This document shows positions 20,150 to 32,500 of a stretch of DNA of 64,000 nucleotides, piece by piece. The notes beneath the pieces are model-generated. The model was not told where the DNA came from, searched no databases, and worked only from the letters and a program-made list of their open reading frames with translations. Source of the DNA: Avena insularis (Eukaryota; Streptophyta; Magnoliopsida; Poales; Poaceae); assembly GCA_023614405.1 (NCBI GenBank), contig CM042684.1, positions 204,730,941-204,794,940 of the forward strand. The letters run 5' to 3'. A program made the translations under genes and the position numbers. How positions within the stretch are numbered: the first letter of the stretch is position 1; each line of letters starts with the position of its first letter.

Positions 20150-22850
20150 ATGATGGATAGGCACGGTGAGTCAAGCCAACCACCTCCCCAAGAAGAAGAT
20201 CAAGGTCCGTACATGACGCACGCAAGTCACTTCATCGTTCGACAAGAGTTCCATGAACGTTGCCAAGCCCTTGAGACAAGACAAGATGAACAATTTGGCG
20301 AGACGCAAGCCAAGTTCAAGAACATCGACAACTGCTTCGATGGCCTCGAACGACAAATGCATGCAATGCATCACAACTTCGGCGACCAAAATGAAGCGCT
20401 CCAACGCTCCGTCGCCGAAACAAATGACAATCTTCGACGCCTCATCGACGGAATAGCAAGGCCATGTTCACGCGCATCAAGCTCTTCAAGCTCATCGCGT
20501 CGTCATGCTCCTCCTCAACAAGATCTTCACCCAAGTGCTCCAAGAAGCAATGATGCCCCCGTGGTTGAAGATGGAACCTCTTCGAACTATGTACCTTCAC
20601 CATGGCATGCCGCAACATCAAGCTATGATGGTGACCTCTCTTCAAGGCCACGAGCAAGGCAAGAAGCACACCATCATCACGCAAGGGCACTAGTGATCCA
20701 TACAGAGGAACCACAGGAGGAACCGCAAGCGCAACCGCAAGTGCAACCGCAAGTCTACCACCATCGACCGTGACACATACTTGACACAACAAGTGATGAC
20801 TCCAATTTGGAGAATCAAGCTCGTCATCGACGTGAAGCTCTCCAAGATCCTCCTCCTCGTCATAAACGTCATGAACGTCCACACCGACACCATGGTCATC
20901 ACGAGGCGCCTCCTCCACCTCAACAAAATTTGGAGCGTCAAGTGATACAAGTTGAGCGACGCCCACCACGTCAAGAGGCTCATGACAATGTTCTTTGCCA
21001 TGAGGTCCATGTGCCTAACCAACATCACCAACCGAGGAACGAGCCTCCTCTTCAACATCAACCACGTCAAGAGGCTCCACACCCTCGCCACCATGAGGCC
21101 CAAGCGCCTCAACCACGTCAACAACCACGCCAAGAGCAAGAGCAAGCTCCTCAACAACAATATCAAGAGCAAGCTCTGCAACAAGGACGCGAGAACCAAG
21201 TTCCACCTCCCCAACTACAAGATCATCAACAAGGTCACCAAGCTCGTTGCAATGACCGCAACAATGAAGAAAATTTTGGCAAGCTTAATTTCACAATGCC
21301 AAAGTTAACCGGATCTAATGACCCCGAAGAATACCTCTCGTGGGCACTCAAAGTCGACAAGATCTTTCGCATGCACAACTATAGCAACGAGAAGATGGTC
21401 GCCATGGCTTCGCTTGAGTTTGATGATTACGCCAGCCTTTGGTGGGAACAAGTTCAAGTTACTCGTGATGCAAGACAAGAACCGCCAATCACAACTTGGC
21501 ATGACATGAAGGCTCACATGAGATCCCTGTTCGTCCTCGCGCACTACACGCGTGACCTCTTCAATAACCTTCAAGCGCTTCGTCAAGGGACAAAGACCGT
21601 GGAAGAGTACTTCAAGGAAATGGAACTCAACTTGATTCGTGCCAACATTGATGGATGCATGGAGCAAACAATGGCATGTTTCCTTATTGGCTTGAATCAC
21701 CCAATCAAGCGCATCGTCGAGTTCCAAACATATAACACCATGGTTGAGCTTGTGCACATTGCAACAAAGGCTGAACGTCAAGTGCAAGAGGATATCAAGT
21801 ACAACAAGCCAAAGACGTACTTCACCTACAAGCAAGCTTCAACCGCTACACCAACAACTTTCAATGGAAGCTCCTCATGTACCTCCAAGCATTCCTTCAA
21901 GCCCACACTTCCTCAAGGAAAACTGCCCCCAAGTGGCAAGCAAGCAAAGAGTGATACACCTTTCAATGGTGAATGCTACAAGTGTGGAGGGAAAGGACAC
22001 AAGTCGGCCGAATGTGGAAACAAGAAAGTCTTGTTCATCCATGACAATGGTGATGAAGAGTACTTGAGTGAAGATGAGTTTGATGCCTGTGTCAAGGAAG
22101 CAATGGCAAGGCAACGAGTGGAAGATGATCAAGAACTCCTCATGTGTGAACATGACGCAAGTCCATAGCTTGTCGTCACAAGGATCTTGACCACTCAAGC
22201 ACAGGAGCATGAAGACCAACGCTCCAATATCTTACAAACATGAGCCGACATCAATGGTAAATCTATCAAGGTGATCATTGATGGAGGGAGTTGTCACAAC
22301 CTTGCTAGCACCGAGTTGTGTGAGAAGCTCAACCTCACCCTCCATCCACACAAGCACACCTACCACGTGTAATGGCTAAGTGACCAAGGGTCCGTGAAGA
22401 TCAAGCATACCGTATCGGTCTCCTTCGCCATTGGTCCTTACAAAGATACGGTGGAGTGTGATGTGGTTCCTATGACAGTTTGCCACATGCTTCTTGGTCG
22501 ACCGTGGCAATTTGACAAGGCTGCTCAACATGATGGTCGCACCAATGTATACACATTCAAATGGCTCAACAAAACATGTGTTTTGCAACCGATGAGTCCT
22601 AGCCAAATAATTGCGGACAATGCAAAGGCTTTAGCGAGGGCGCAAAGCACAACACCTACTTGTGAGAAGAGCGGTGAGAGAGAGAACCACCTCATAGTGA
22701 GTGAGATCCACAAGCCAAACTCGTGTGGAAAAACTAAGAGTGTTCTCCTTGCCACCAAAAGTGAGATGAGAGATGTTCGGAACAACCCATCCATCTTGCA
22801 CTATATCCTCCTTTGCAAGGGCCTAGCGCAAGGAACTTACGAATTAACCA
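20150..22850 (+). pseudogene. gag: Element E gag-protease
   Basis: ATGATGGATAGG at 20,150 is taken as the start because B begins identically. The frame holds an acidic N-terminus ('PPPQEEDQGPYMT'), the H/Q/P/R-rich region (about codons 105-375), the Gag domain ('LWWEQVQV', 'EYFKEMELN'), a CCHC zinc knuckle (21,974-22,015), a protease with intact DGGS, and the linker with 'RPWQFD'. It remains in one frame to the RT but has nonsense codons at 20,771-20,773 (CGA to TGA), 22,166-22,168 (TAG), 22,241-22,243 (CGA to TGA) and 22,370-22,372 (CAA to TAA). The boundary with RT (22,850) is approximate. Several of the stops are C-to-T changes, as expected after cytosine methylation. Confidence 0.92.
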
Positions 22851-24725
22851 ACGTTCCTCCATCTTTGATGAATGTTTTCCAAGAATTCAAGGATGTGTTC
22901 CCCGAAGAGCTTCCACATGGACTTTCTCCTCTTCGCGGAATAGAACATCGCATTGACCTCATCCCCGGTGCACCACTTCCCGACCGCACCGCTTACCTCA
23001 CGAACCCGGAGGAGACGAAGGAGATCGAACGTCAAATCAACCAACTTGTCTCCAAAGGTTTGACACAAGTTAGCACTAGTCCAAGTGCCGTACCCGTGAT
23101 TCTTGTTCCAAAGACGGCTGATACGTTACGGTTATGCATGGACTGCCGTCCAATCAATGCTATCACCGTATGCTATCGACATCCCATACCATGTCTCGAT
23201 GACATGTTTGATGAGTTGTGTGGATCCACTATTTTTCAAAATTGATCTTTGCGTTGGTTACCATCAAATACGCATGGCTGAAGGTGACGAGTGGAAAACC
23301 ACCTTCAAGACCAAACTTGGTCTCTATGAATGGTTGGTTATGCCGTTTGGTTTACTAATGCCCCATCCAGCTTCATGCGCCTCATGAATCATATTTTGTG
23401 TTCTCTCATTGGAAAAAGTGTTGTTGTCTATTTCGATGATATTCTTGTTTATAGCAAATCACTTGAGGACCATATAACACATCTCAAGGAAGTTTTGCAA
23501 ATCCTTAGAGATGAAAAGCTTTATGGTAATCTTCCCAAGTGCACTTTTGCTAAAGAAAAATCAAGTTGATTTTTCTTGGATTTGTCGTTTCTTCGAAGGG
23601 AATTGAAGTTGACGTTTCCAAGGTAAAGGACATACGAGATTGGCCCATCCCAACAAATGTGAGTGAACTCCAAGTTTTCATGGGTTGGCCGGTTTCTATC
23701 GTCGCTTTGTGAAAGACTTTTGAACCATTGCTTGTCCCCTTAATGAATTGACCAAAAAGAATGTCACCTTCGTGTGGGGCAAAGCACAACAAAAAGCTTT
23801 TGATGAACTTAAAAAGAGGCTCACCGAAGAACCTCTTCTTGCTTTACCGGATTTCACAAAAACTTTTGAGATAGAGTGTGATGCTAGTGGTATTGGCATT
23901 AGAGGAGTCCTTATGAAAAATGGACGTCCTATAGCCTAACATAGCGAGAAACTTGATGGTGCTCGCCTTAACTATCCGATTTATGACAAAGAGCTTTTTG
24001 CCTTAGTTCGTGTCCTTCAAGTTTGGAAACACTACCTTTGGCCCAAGAAATTTATCATACATTCCGACCACGAGTCGTTGAAATATCTCAAAGGCGAAGC
24101 CAACTTGAGCAAGAGACATGCTAAGTGGGTTGAGTTCATGGAGTCTTTTCCGTATATTGTCAAGTATAAGACGGGCAAAGATAATGTAGTTGCGGACGCA
24201 TTGTCCCGCAAACATACAAGCCTTCTTACGAGACTTGAAATCAACGTGTTGGGACTTGAGGAAATAAAATCTTTGTATGCTTCCGATCCGTTCTTTGAAC
24301 CAATTTTCGCAAATTGCTCCAATGACAAAGGAGTTGATGATTTCTATTTGCATGAGGGCTTTCTATTTAAACAAAACAAGCTATGCATTCCAAAGTCGTC
24401 GCTTCAACTTTTGCTTCTCCAAGAATCTCATGGTGGAGGCCTCATGGGTCACTTTGTCGAATAAGAAATTGGACATGCTCTCCACTCACTACTTTTGGCC
24501 CAAGATGAAGCGCGACGTGGAGCGCTACATTCAACAATGCACGACATGTGTTCAAGCTAAGTCGCAAGCTAACCCTTATGGCCTTTATATGCCATTTCCT
24601 ATTCCTCATACCCCTTTATCTCTAAGCATGGTCATGATTCTATATTTGTTGTTGTGGATCGCTTTTTCCAAAATGGCACACTTCATACCGTGCCATAAGA
24701 CCGACGATGCTTCACATGTTGCAAA
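22851..24725 (+). pseudogene. pol: Element E pol: reverse transcriptase-RNase H-integrase, truncated by the gap
   Basis: RT begins after 'FKDVFPEE'. LCMDC and GYHQIRM are present, and the catalytic YFDD is at 23,429-23,440. RNase H (ECDAS, YDKEL, HSDHES), the HHCC zinc finger and the integrase start follow, up to 'DDASHVA' at the gap. Damage: frame changes near 23,236, 23,355, 23,555, 23,670 and 24,460; stops near 23,718 and at 23,937-23,939; and a loss of about 37 nt near 24,615 relative to C that removes the integrase SMDF motif with the first catalytic Asp. The remaining integrase, polypurine tract and 3' LTR (about 1.8 kb by comparison with C) should follow the gap but do not. Confidence 0.9.
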
Positions 24726-24825
24726 NNNNNNNNNNNNNNNNNNNNNNNNNNNNNNNNNNNNNNNNNNNNNNNNNNNNNNNNNNNNNNNNNNNNNNNNNNN
24801 NNNNNNNNNNNNNNNNNNNNNNNNN
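24726..24825. other. Assembly gap, exactly 100 N
   Basis: A run of 100 N is a usual placeholder for a gap of unknown size. The left side ends inside an integrase codon series and the right side starts inside a satellite unit, so the true junction is not known. Confidence 0.98.
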
Positions 24826-26559
24826 GAAAAGAACACACATGCAATGACTCGATTCAAGTTAGTAAAAAGAACACACATGCAAAGACACTGTGGATCCATA
24901 GGTGGTATGTGAAAATAATAGTCATGAAATGACTCCAGTTGGGCATTAGTAAAAAGACCACACATGGAATGACACTGGTGGATCCATAGGTGGTATGTGA
25001 AAAGAACACACAAGCAATGACTCAAGGTTGTTGTTAGTAAAAATAACACAAATGCAATGACATCGGTGGATCCATGTGGGTCTCTTCAAGAGAACACACA
25101 TTTCAATGACTTCACTGGATCCATGTGTATTCTCTGAAGAGAACACACATTTCAATGACATCAAGGATCCATATGGTATGTGAAAAGAACACACATGGAA
25201 ATGCTACTCCAGTTGTTAGTAACAGAACACACATGCAATGACACTGTTGTTGTTAAGTAAAAAGAACACACACAATGACACTAGTGGATCCATAGGTGGA
25301 TTGGGAAAGAACAAACATGCAATGTCTCTTGTTGTTGTTAGTAAAAAGAACACACATGCATGACACTGTGGATCCATAGGTGGATTGTGAAAAGAACACA
25401 TGCAATGACATGGATCCATATGTGGTATGTGAAAAGAATAGTCATGAAATGACTCTAGCCAAGTTGTTAGAAAAGAACACACATGCAATATGCCACTGAG
25501 TGGATTATGACAAGAACACACATGCAATGACACAGGTGGATCCATATGTGGTATGTGAAAAGAATAGTCATGAAATGAATCCAGTTGTTGTTGGGTAAAA
25601 AGAACACACATGCAATGACACTGGTGGATCCATGTGTGGTCTCTCAAGAGAACACACATTTCAATGACACTAGTGGATCCATGTGTGGTCTCTGAAGAGA
25701 ACACACATTTCAATGACCTTGGGCGGATCCATATGTGGTATGTGAAAAGAACACACATGAAATGACTCAATTGATGGTATTAAAAATAACACACATGCAA
25801 TGACACCGGTTGTTGTTAGTAAAAAGAACACACATGCAATGACACTGTGGATCCATAGGTTGATTGTGAAAAGAACACACATGCAATGACTGCGGTTAGT
25901 AAAAAGAACACACATGCAATGACATCAGGTGGATCCATGTGTGGTCTCAAGAGAACACACATGCAATGACTTTCTGGCCAATTGTTAGTAAAAGAGCACA
26001 CATCTGCAATGACAGGTGGATCCATAGGTGGATTCTGAAAAAACAAACATGCAATGACTCGGTTGTTGTTAGTAAAAAGAACACACATGCACTGAAACTG
26101 GTGGATCCATAGGTGGATTGTGAAAAGAACACAATGCAATGACACTGGATCCATATGTGGTATGCGAAAAGCATAGTCATGAAATGAATCCAATTGTTGT
26201 TAGTAAAAGAACACACATGCAATGACATCAGGGATCCATGTGTGGTCTCTGGAAAGAACACACATTTCAATGACACTGTGGATCCATATGTGGTATGTGA
26301 AAGAACACACATGGAATGACTCAGGTTGTTGTTAGTAAATAGAACACGCATGCAATGACACTGGTTGTTGTTAGTAAAAAGAACACACATTGAATGACAC
26401 CGGTGGATCCATAGGTGGATTGTGAAAAGAACACACATGTAATCACTCGGGTGTTGTTAGTAAAAAAGAACACACACATGCAATGAAACTGTAGATCCAT
26501 AGGTGGATTGTGAAAAGAACACAAATGCAATGACACCATCGGATCCATATGTGGTATGT

Positions 26560-29500
26560 GAAAAGAACACACATGCAATGACTCAAGTTGTTGTTAGTAA
26601 AAGAACACACATGCAATGACACTTTGGTGGATCCATGTGTGGTCTCTGAACAGAACACACATTCAATGACACAGGTGGATCCATATGTGGTATGTGAAAA
26701 GAACACACATGAAATGACTCTAATTGTCATAGTAAAAAAGAACACACATGCAATGACAAGGTGTTTGTTGTTAGTAAAAAGAACACACATGCAATGACAC
26801 TTGGTTGTTGTTAGTAAAAGAACACACATGCAATGACAGGTGGATCCATAGGTGGTATGTGAAAAGAACACACACAAGCAAAGACTCCAGGTTGTTCTTA
26901 GTAAGAAGAACACATGCAATGACACTGGTGGATCCATGTGTGGTCTCTGAAGAGAACACACATTTCAATGACACAGTGGATCCATATGTGGTATGTGAAA
27001 GAACACACATGAAATGACTCCAGTTGTCATTAGTAAAAAGAACACACATGCAATGACACTGGTTGTTGTTAGTAAAAAGAACACACATGCAATGAAACTG
27101 GTGGATCCATAGGTAGATTCTGAAAAGAACAAACATGCAATGACTCGTTGTTGTTAGTAAAAAACAACACATGCAATGAAACTGGTGGATCCATAGGTGG
27201 ATTGTGAAAAGAACACAAATGCCATGACACTCTGGATCCATATGTGGTATGTGAAAATAATAGTCATGAATTGAATCCAATTGTTGTTAGTAAAAAGAAC
27301 ACACATGCAATGACACTGGTGGATCCATGTGTGGTCTCTAAAGAGAACACACATTTCAATGACACTGGTGGATCCATATGTGGTATGTGAAAACAACACA
27401 CATGAAATGACTACAGTTGTTGTTAATAAATAGAACACACATGCAATGACACTCGTTGTTGTTAGTAAAAAGAACAAACATGCAATGACACCGGTGGATC
27501 CATAGGTGGATTGTAGAAAATAACACACATTCAATGACTCTAGTTGTTGTTAGTAAAAGAACACACATGCAATGACACTGGTGGATCACAAGCAGGTCTT
27601 TGAAGAACACCCATTTCAATGATGGTGGATCCATATGTGGTATGTGAAAAGAACACACATGAAATGACTCTGCTTGTCGTTAGTAAAAGAACACACATGC
27701 AATGACACTGGTTGTTGTTAGTAAAAAGAACACACATGCAAATAAACTGGTGGATCCATAGGTGTATTCTGAAAAGAACAAACATGCAATGAATCTGGTT
27801 GTTAGTAAAAACAACACACATCCAATGACACTGGTGGATCCATAGGTGGTATGTGAAAATAATAGTCATGAAATGACTCAAGTTGTTGTTAGTAAAAAGA
27901 ACACACATTTCAATGACACTGGTGGATCCATATGTGGTATGTGAAAAGAACACACATGCAATGACTCAGCTTGTTGTTAGTAAAAGAACCCACATGCAAT
28001 GACATTGGTGGATCCATGTGGTCTCTCAAGAGAACACGCATTTCAATGACACTGGTGGATCCATATGTGGTATGTGAAAAGAACACACATGAAATGACTC
28101 CAGTTGTTGTTAGTAAAAAGAACACACATGCAATGACACTGGTTGTTGTTAGTAAAAAGAACACACATGCAATGACACTGGTTGTTGTTAGTAAAAAGAA
28201 CACACATGCAATGACACAGGTGGATCCATAGGTGTTATGTGAATAGAACACACATGCAATGACTCAGTTGTTCTTAGTAAGAAGAACACACATGCAATGA
28301 CATCAGGATCCATGTGTGGTCTCAAGAGAACACACATTTCAATGACACCACTGGTGGATCCATATGTGGTATGTGAAAAGAACACACATGAAATGACTCA
28401 GCTTGTCGTTAGTAAAAAGAATACACATGCAATGACACTGGTTGTTGTTAGTAAAAATAACACATGCAATGACACTGGTGGATCCATAGGTGGATTCTGA
28501 AAGAACAAATATGCAATGACTCTGGTTGTTGTTAAAAGAACACACTTGCAATGACACTGGTGGATCCATAGTAGGTATGTGAAAATAATAGTCATGAAAT
28601 GACTCTAGTTGTTGTTAGTAAAAAGAACACATGCAATGACACTGGTGGATCCATAGGTGGTTTGTGAAAAGAACACACATGCAATGACTGCTGTTGTTAG
28701 TAAAAAAGAACACATGCAATGACACCGGTGGATCCATAGGTGGATTGTGAAAAGAATACAAATGCAATGACACTACTAGATCCATATGTGGTATGTGAAA
28801 AGAATAGTCATGAAATGAATCCAATTGTTGTTAGTAAAAAGAACACACATGCAATGACACTAGTGGATCCATGTGTGGTCTCTAAAGAGAACACACATTT
28901 CAATGACACTGGTGGATCCATATGTGGTATGTGAAAAGAACACACATGAAATGACTCCAGTTGTTGTTAGTAAATAGAACACGCATGCAATGACACTGGT
29001 TGTTGTTAGTAAAAAGAACACACATTGAATGACACTGGTGGATCCATATGTGGATTGTGAAAAGAACACACATGCAATGACTCTGGGTGTTGTTAGTAAA
29101 AAGAACACAGATGCAATAAAACTGGTGGATCCATAGGTGGATTGTGAAAAGAACACAAATGCAATGACACTACTGGATCCATATGTGGAAGTAAAAGCAT
29201 AGTCATGAAATGAATCAATTGTTGTTAGTAAAAGAACACACATGCAATGACATCAGGATCCATGTGTGGTCTCTGAAGAGAACACACATTTCAATGACAC
29301 TGGTGGATCCATATGTGGTATGTGAAAAGAACACACATGGAATGACTCCAGTTGTTGTTAGTAAATAGAACACGCATGCAATGACACTGGTTGTTGTTAG
29401 TAAAAAGAACACACATTGAATGACACTGTGGATCCATAGGTGATTGTGAAAAGAACACACATGTAATCACCTGGTGTTGTTAGTAAAAGAACACACATGC

Positions 29501-32500
29501 AATGAAACTGGTAGATCCATAGTGGATTGTGAAAAGACCTCAAATGCAATGACACTACTGGATCCATATGTGGTTTGTGAAAAGAACACACATGCAATGA
29601 CTCAAGTTGTTGTTAGTAAAAAGAACACACATGCAATGACACTGGTGGATCCATGTGTGGTCTCTGAAGAGAACACACATTTCAATGACACAGGTGGATC
29701 CATATGTGGTATGTGAAAAGAACACACATGAAATGACTCTAATTGTCGTTAGTAAAAAGAACACACATGCAATGACAGTGTTTGTTGTTAGTAAAAAGAA
29801 CACACATGCAATGACACTGGTTGTTGTTAGTAAAAAGAACACACATGCAATGACACAGGTGGATCCATAGGTGGTATGTGAAAAGAACACACAAGCAAAG
29901 ACTCCAGTTTTTCTTAGTAAGAAGAACACACATGCAAAGACACTGGTGGATCCATAGGTGGATTATGAAAAGAACACACATGCAATGACTCTGGTTGTTA
30001 GTAAAAAGAACACACATGCAGTGACAATGGTGGATCCATAGGTGGTATGTGAAAATAATAGTCATGAAATGACTCCAGTTGTTGTTAGTAAAAAGAACAC
30101 ACATGGAATGACACTGGTGGATCCATAGGTGGTATGTGAAAAGAACACACAAGCAATGACTCGGGTTGTTGTTAGTAAAAATAACACACATGCAATGACA
30201 CTGGTGGATCCATGTGTGGTCTCTGAAGAGAACACACATTTCAATGACACTAGTGGATCCATGTGTGGTCTCTGAAGAGAACACACATTTCAATGACACT
30301 GGCGGATCCATATGTGGTATGTGAAAAGAACACACATGAAATGACTCAGCTTGTTAGTAAAGAACACACATGCAATGACACTTTGGTTGTTAGTAAAAAG
30401 AACACACATGCAATGACACTAGTGGATCCATAGGTGGATTGTGAAAAGAACAAACATGCAATGTCTCTTGTTGTTGTTAGTAAAAAGAACACACATGCAA
30501 TGACACTGGTGGATCCATAGGTGGATTGTGAAAAGAACACACATGCAATGACACTGGTGGATCCATATGTGGTATGTGAAAAGAATAGTCATGAAATGAC
30601 TCTAGTTGTTGTTAGTAAAAAGAACACACATGCAATGACACTGGTGGATTATGAAAAGAACACACATGCAATGACACAGGTGGATCCATATGTGGTATGT
30701 GAAAAGAATAGTCATGAAATGAATCTTGTTTCTTCTAGTAACACGAACACACATTCAATGACACTGGTGGATCCATGTGTGGTCTCTCAAGAGAACACAC
30801 ATTTCAATGACACTGGTAGATCCATAGGTGGATTGTGAAAAGAACACAAATGCAATGACACTACTGGATCCATATGTGGTATGTGAAAAGAACACACATG
30901 CAATGACTCAAGTTGTTGTTAGTAAAAAGAACACACATGCAATGACACTGGTGGATCCATGTGTGGTCTCTGAAGAGAACACACATTTCAATGACACAGG
31001 TGGATCCATATGTGGTATGTGAAAAGAACACACATGAAATGACTCTAATTGTCGTTAGTAAAAAGAACACACATGCAATGACAGTGTTTGTTGTTAGTAA
31101 AAAGAACACACATGCAATGACACCCGGTTGTTGTTAGTAAAAGAACACACAATTCAATGACACGGGTGGATCCATATGTGGTATGTGAAAAGAACACACA
31201 TGCAATGACCCTGGTGGATCCATGTGTGGTCTCTGAAGAGAACACACATTTCAATGACACAGGTGGATCCATATGTGGTATGTGAAAAGAACACACATGA
31301 AATGACTCCAGTTGTCATTAGTAAAAAGAACACACATGCAATGACACTGGTTGTTGTTAGTAAAAAGAACACACATGCAATGAAACTGGTGGATCCATAG
31401 GTAGATTCTGAAAAGAACAAACATGCAATGACTCTGGTTGTTGTTAGTAAAAACAACACACATGCAATGAAACTGGTGGATCCATAGGTGGATTGTGAAA
31501 AGAACACAAATGCCATGACACTACTGGATCCATATGTGGTATGTGAAAATAATAGTCATGAATTGAATCCAATTGTTGTTAGTAAAAGAACACACATGCA
31601 ATGACATCAGGTGGATCCATGTGTGGTCTCTAAAGAACACACATTTCAATGACACTGTGGATCCATATGGTATGTGAAAACAACACACATGAAATGACTA
31701 CAGTTGTTGTTAATAAATAGAACACACATGCAATGACACTCGTTGTTGTTAGTAAAAAGAACAAACATGCAATGACACTGGTGGATCCATAGGTGGATTG
31801 TGAAAATAACACACATTCAATGACTCTAGTTGTTGTTAGTAAAAAGAACACACATGCAATGACACTGGTGGTCTTTGAAGAGAACACCCATTTCAATGAT
31901 AAGGTGGATCCATATGTGGTATGTGAAAAGAACACACATGAAATGACTCCAGGTTATCGTTAGTAAAAGAACACACATGCAATGACCTTTGGTTGTTGTT
32001 AGTAAAAAGAACACACATGCAATGGCGGGTGGATCCATAGGTGGATTCTGAAAGAACAAACATGCAATGAATCGTTGTTAGTAAAACACACATCCAATGA
32101 CACTGTGGATCCATAGGTGGTATGTGAAAAGAATAGTCTTGAAATGACTCTAATTGTTTTTAGTAAAAAGAACACACATTTCAATGACACTGGTGGATCC
32201 ATATGTGGATTGTGAAAAGAACACACATGCAATGACTCCAGTTGTTGTTAGTAAAAAGAACCCACATGCAATGACACTGGTGGATCCATGTGTGGTCTCT
32301 GAAGAGAACACGCATTTCAATGACACTGGTGGATCCATATGTGGTATGTGAAAAGAACACACATGAAATGACTCCAGTTGTTGTTAGTAAAAAGAACACA
32401 CATGCAATGACACTGGTTGTTGTTAGTAAAAGAACACACATGAAATTACACTGGTTGTTAGTAAAAAGAACACACATGCAAAGACACAGGTGGATCCATA

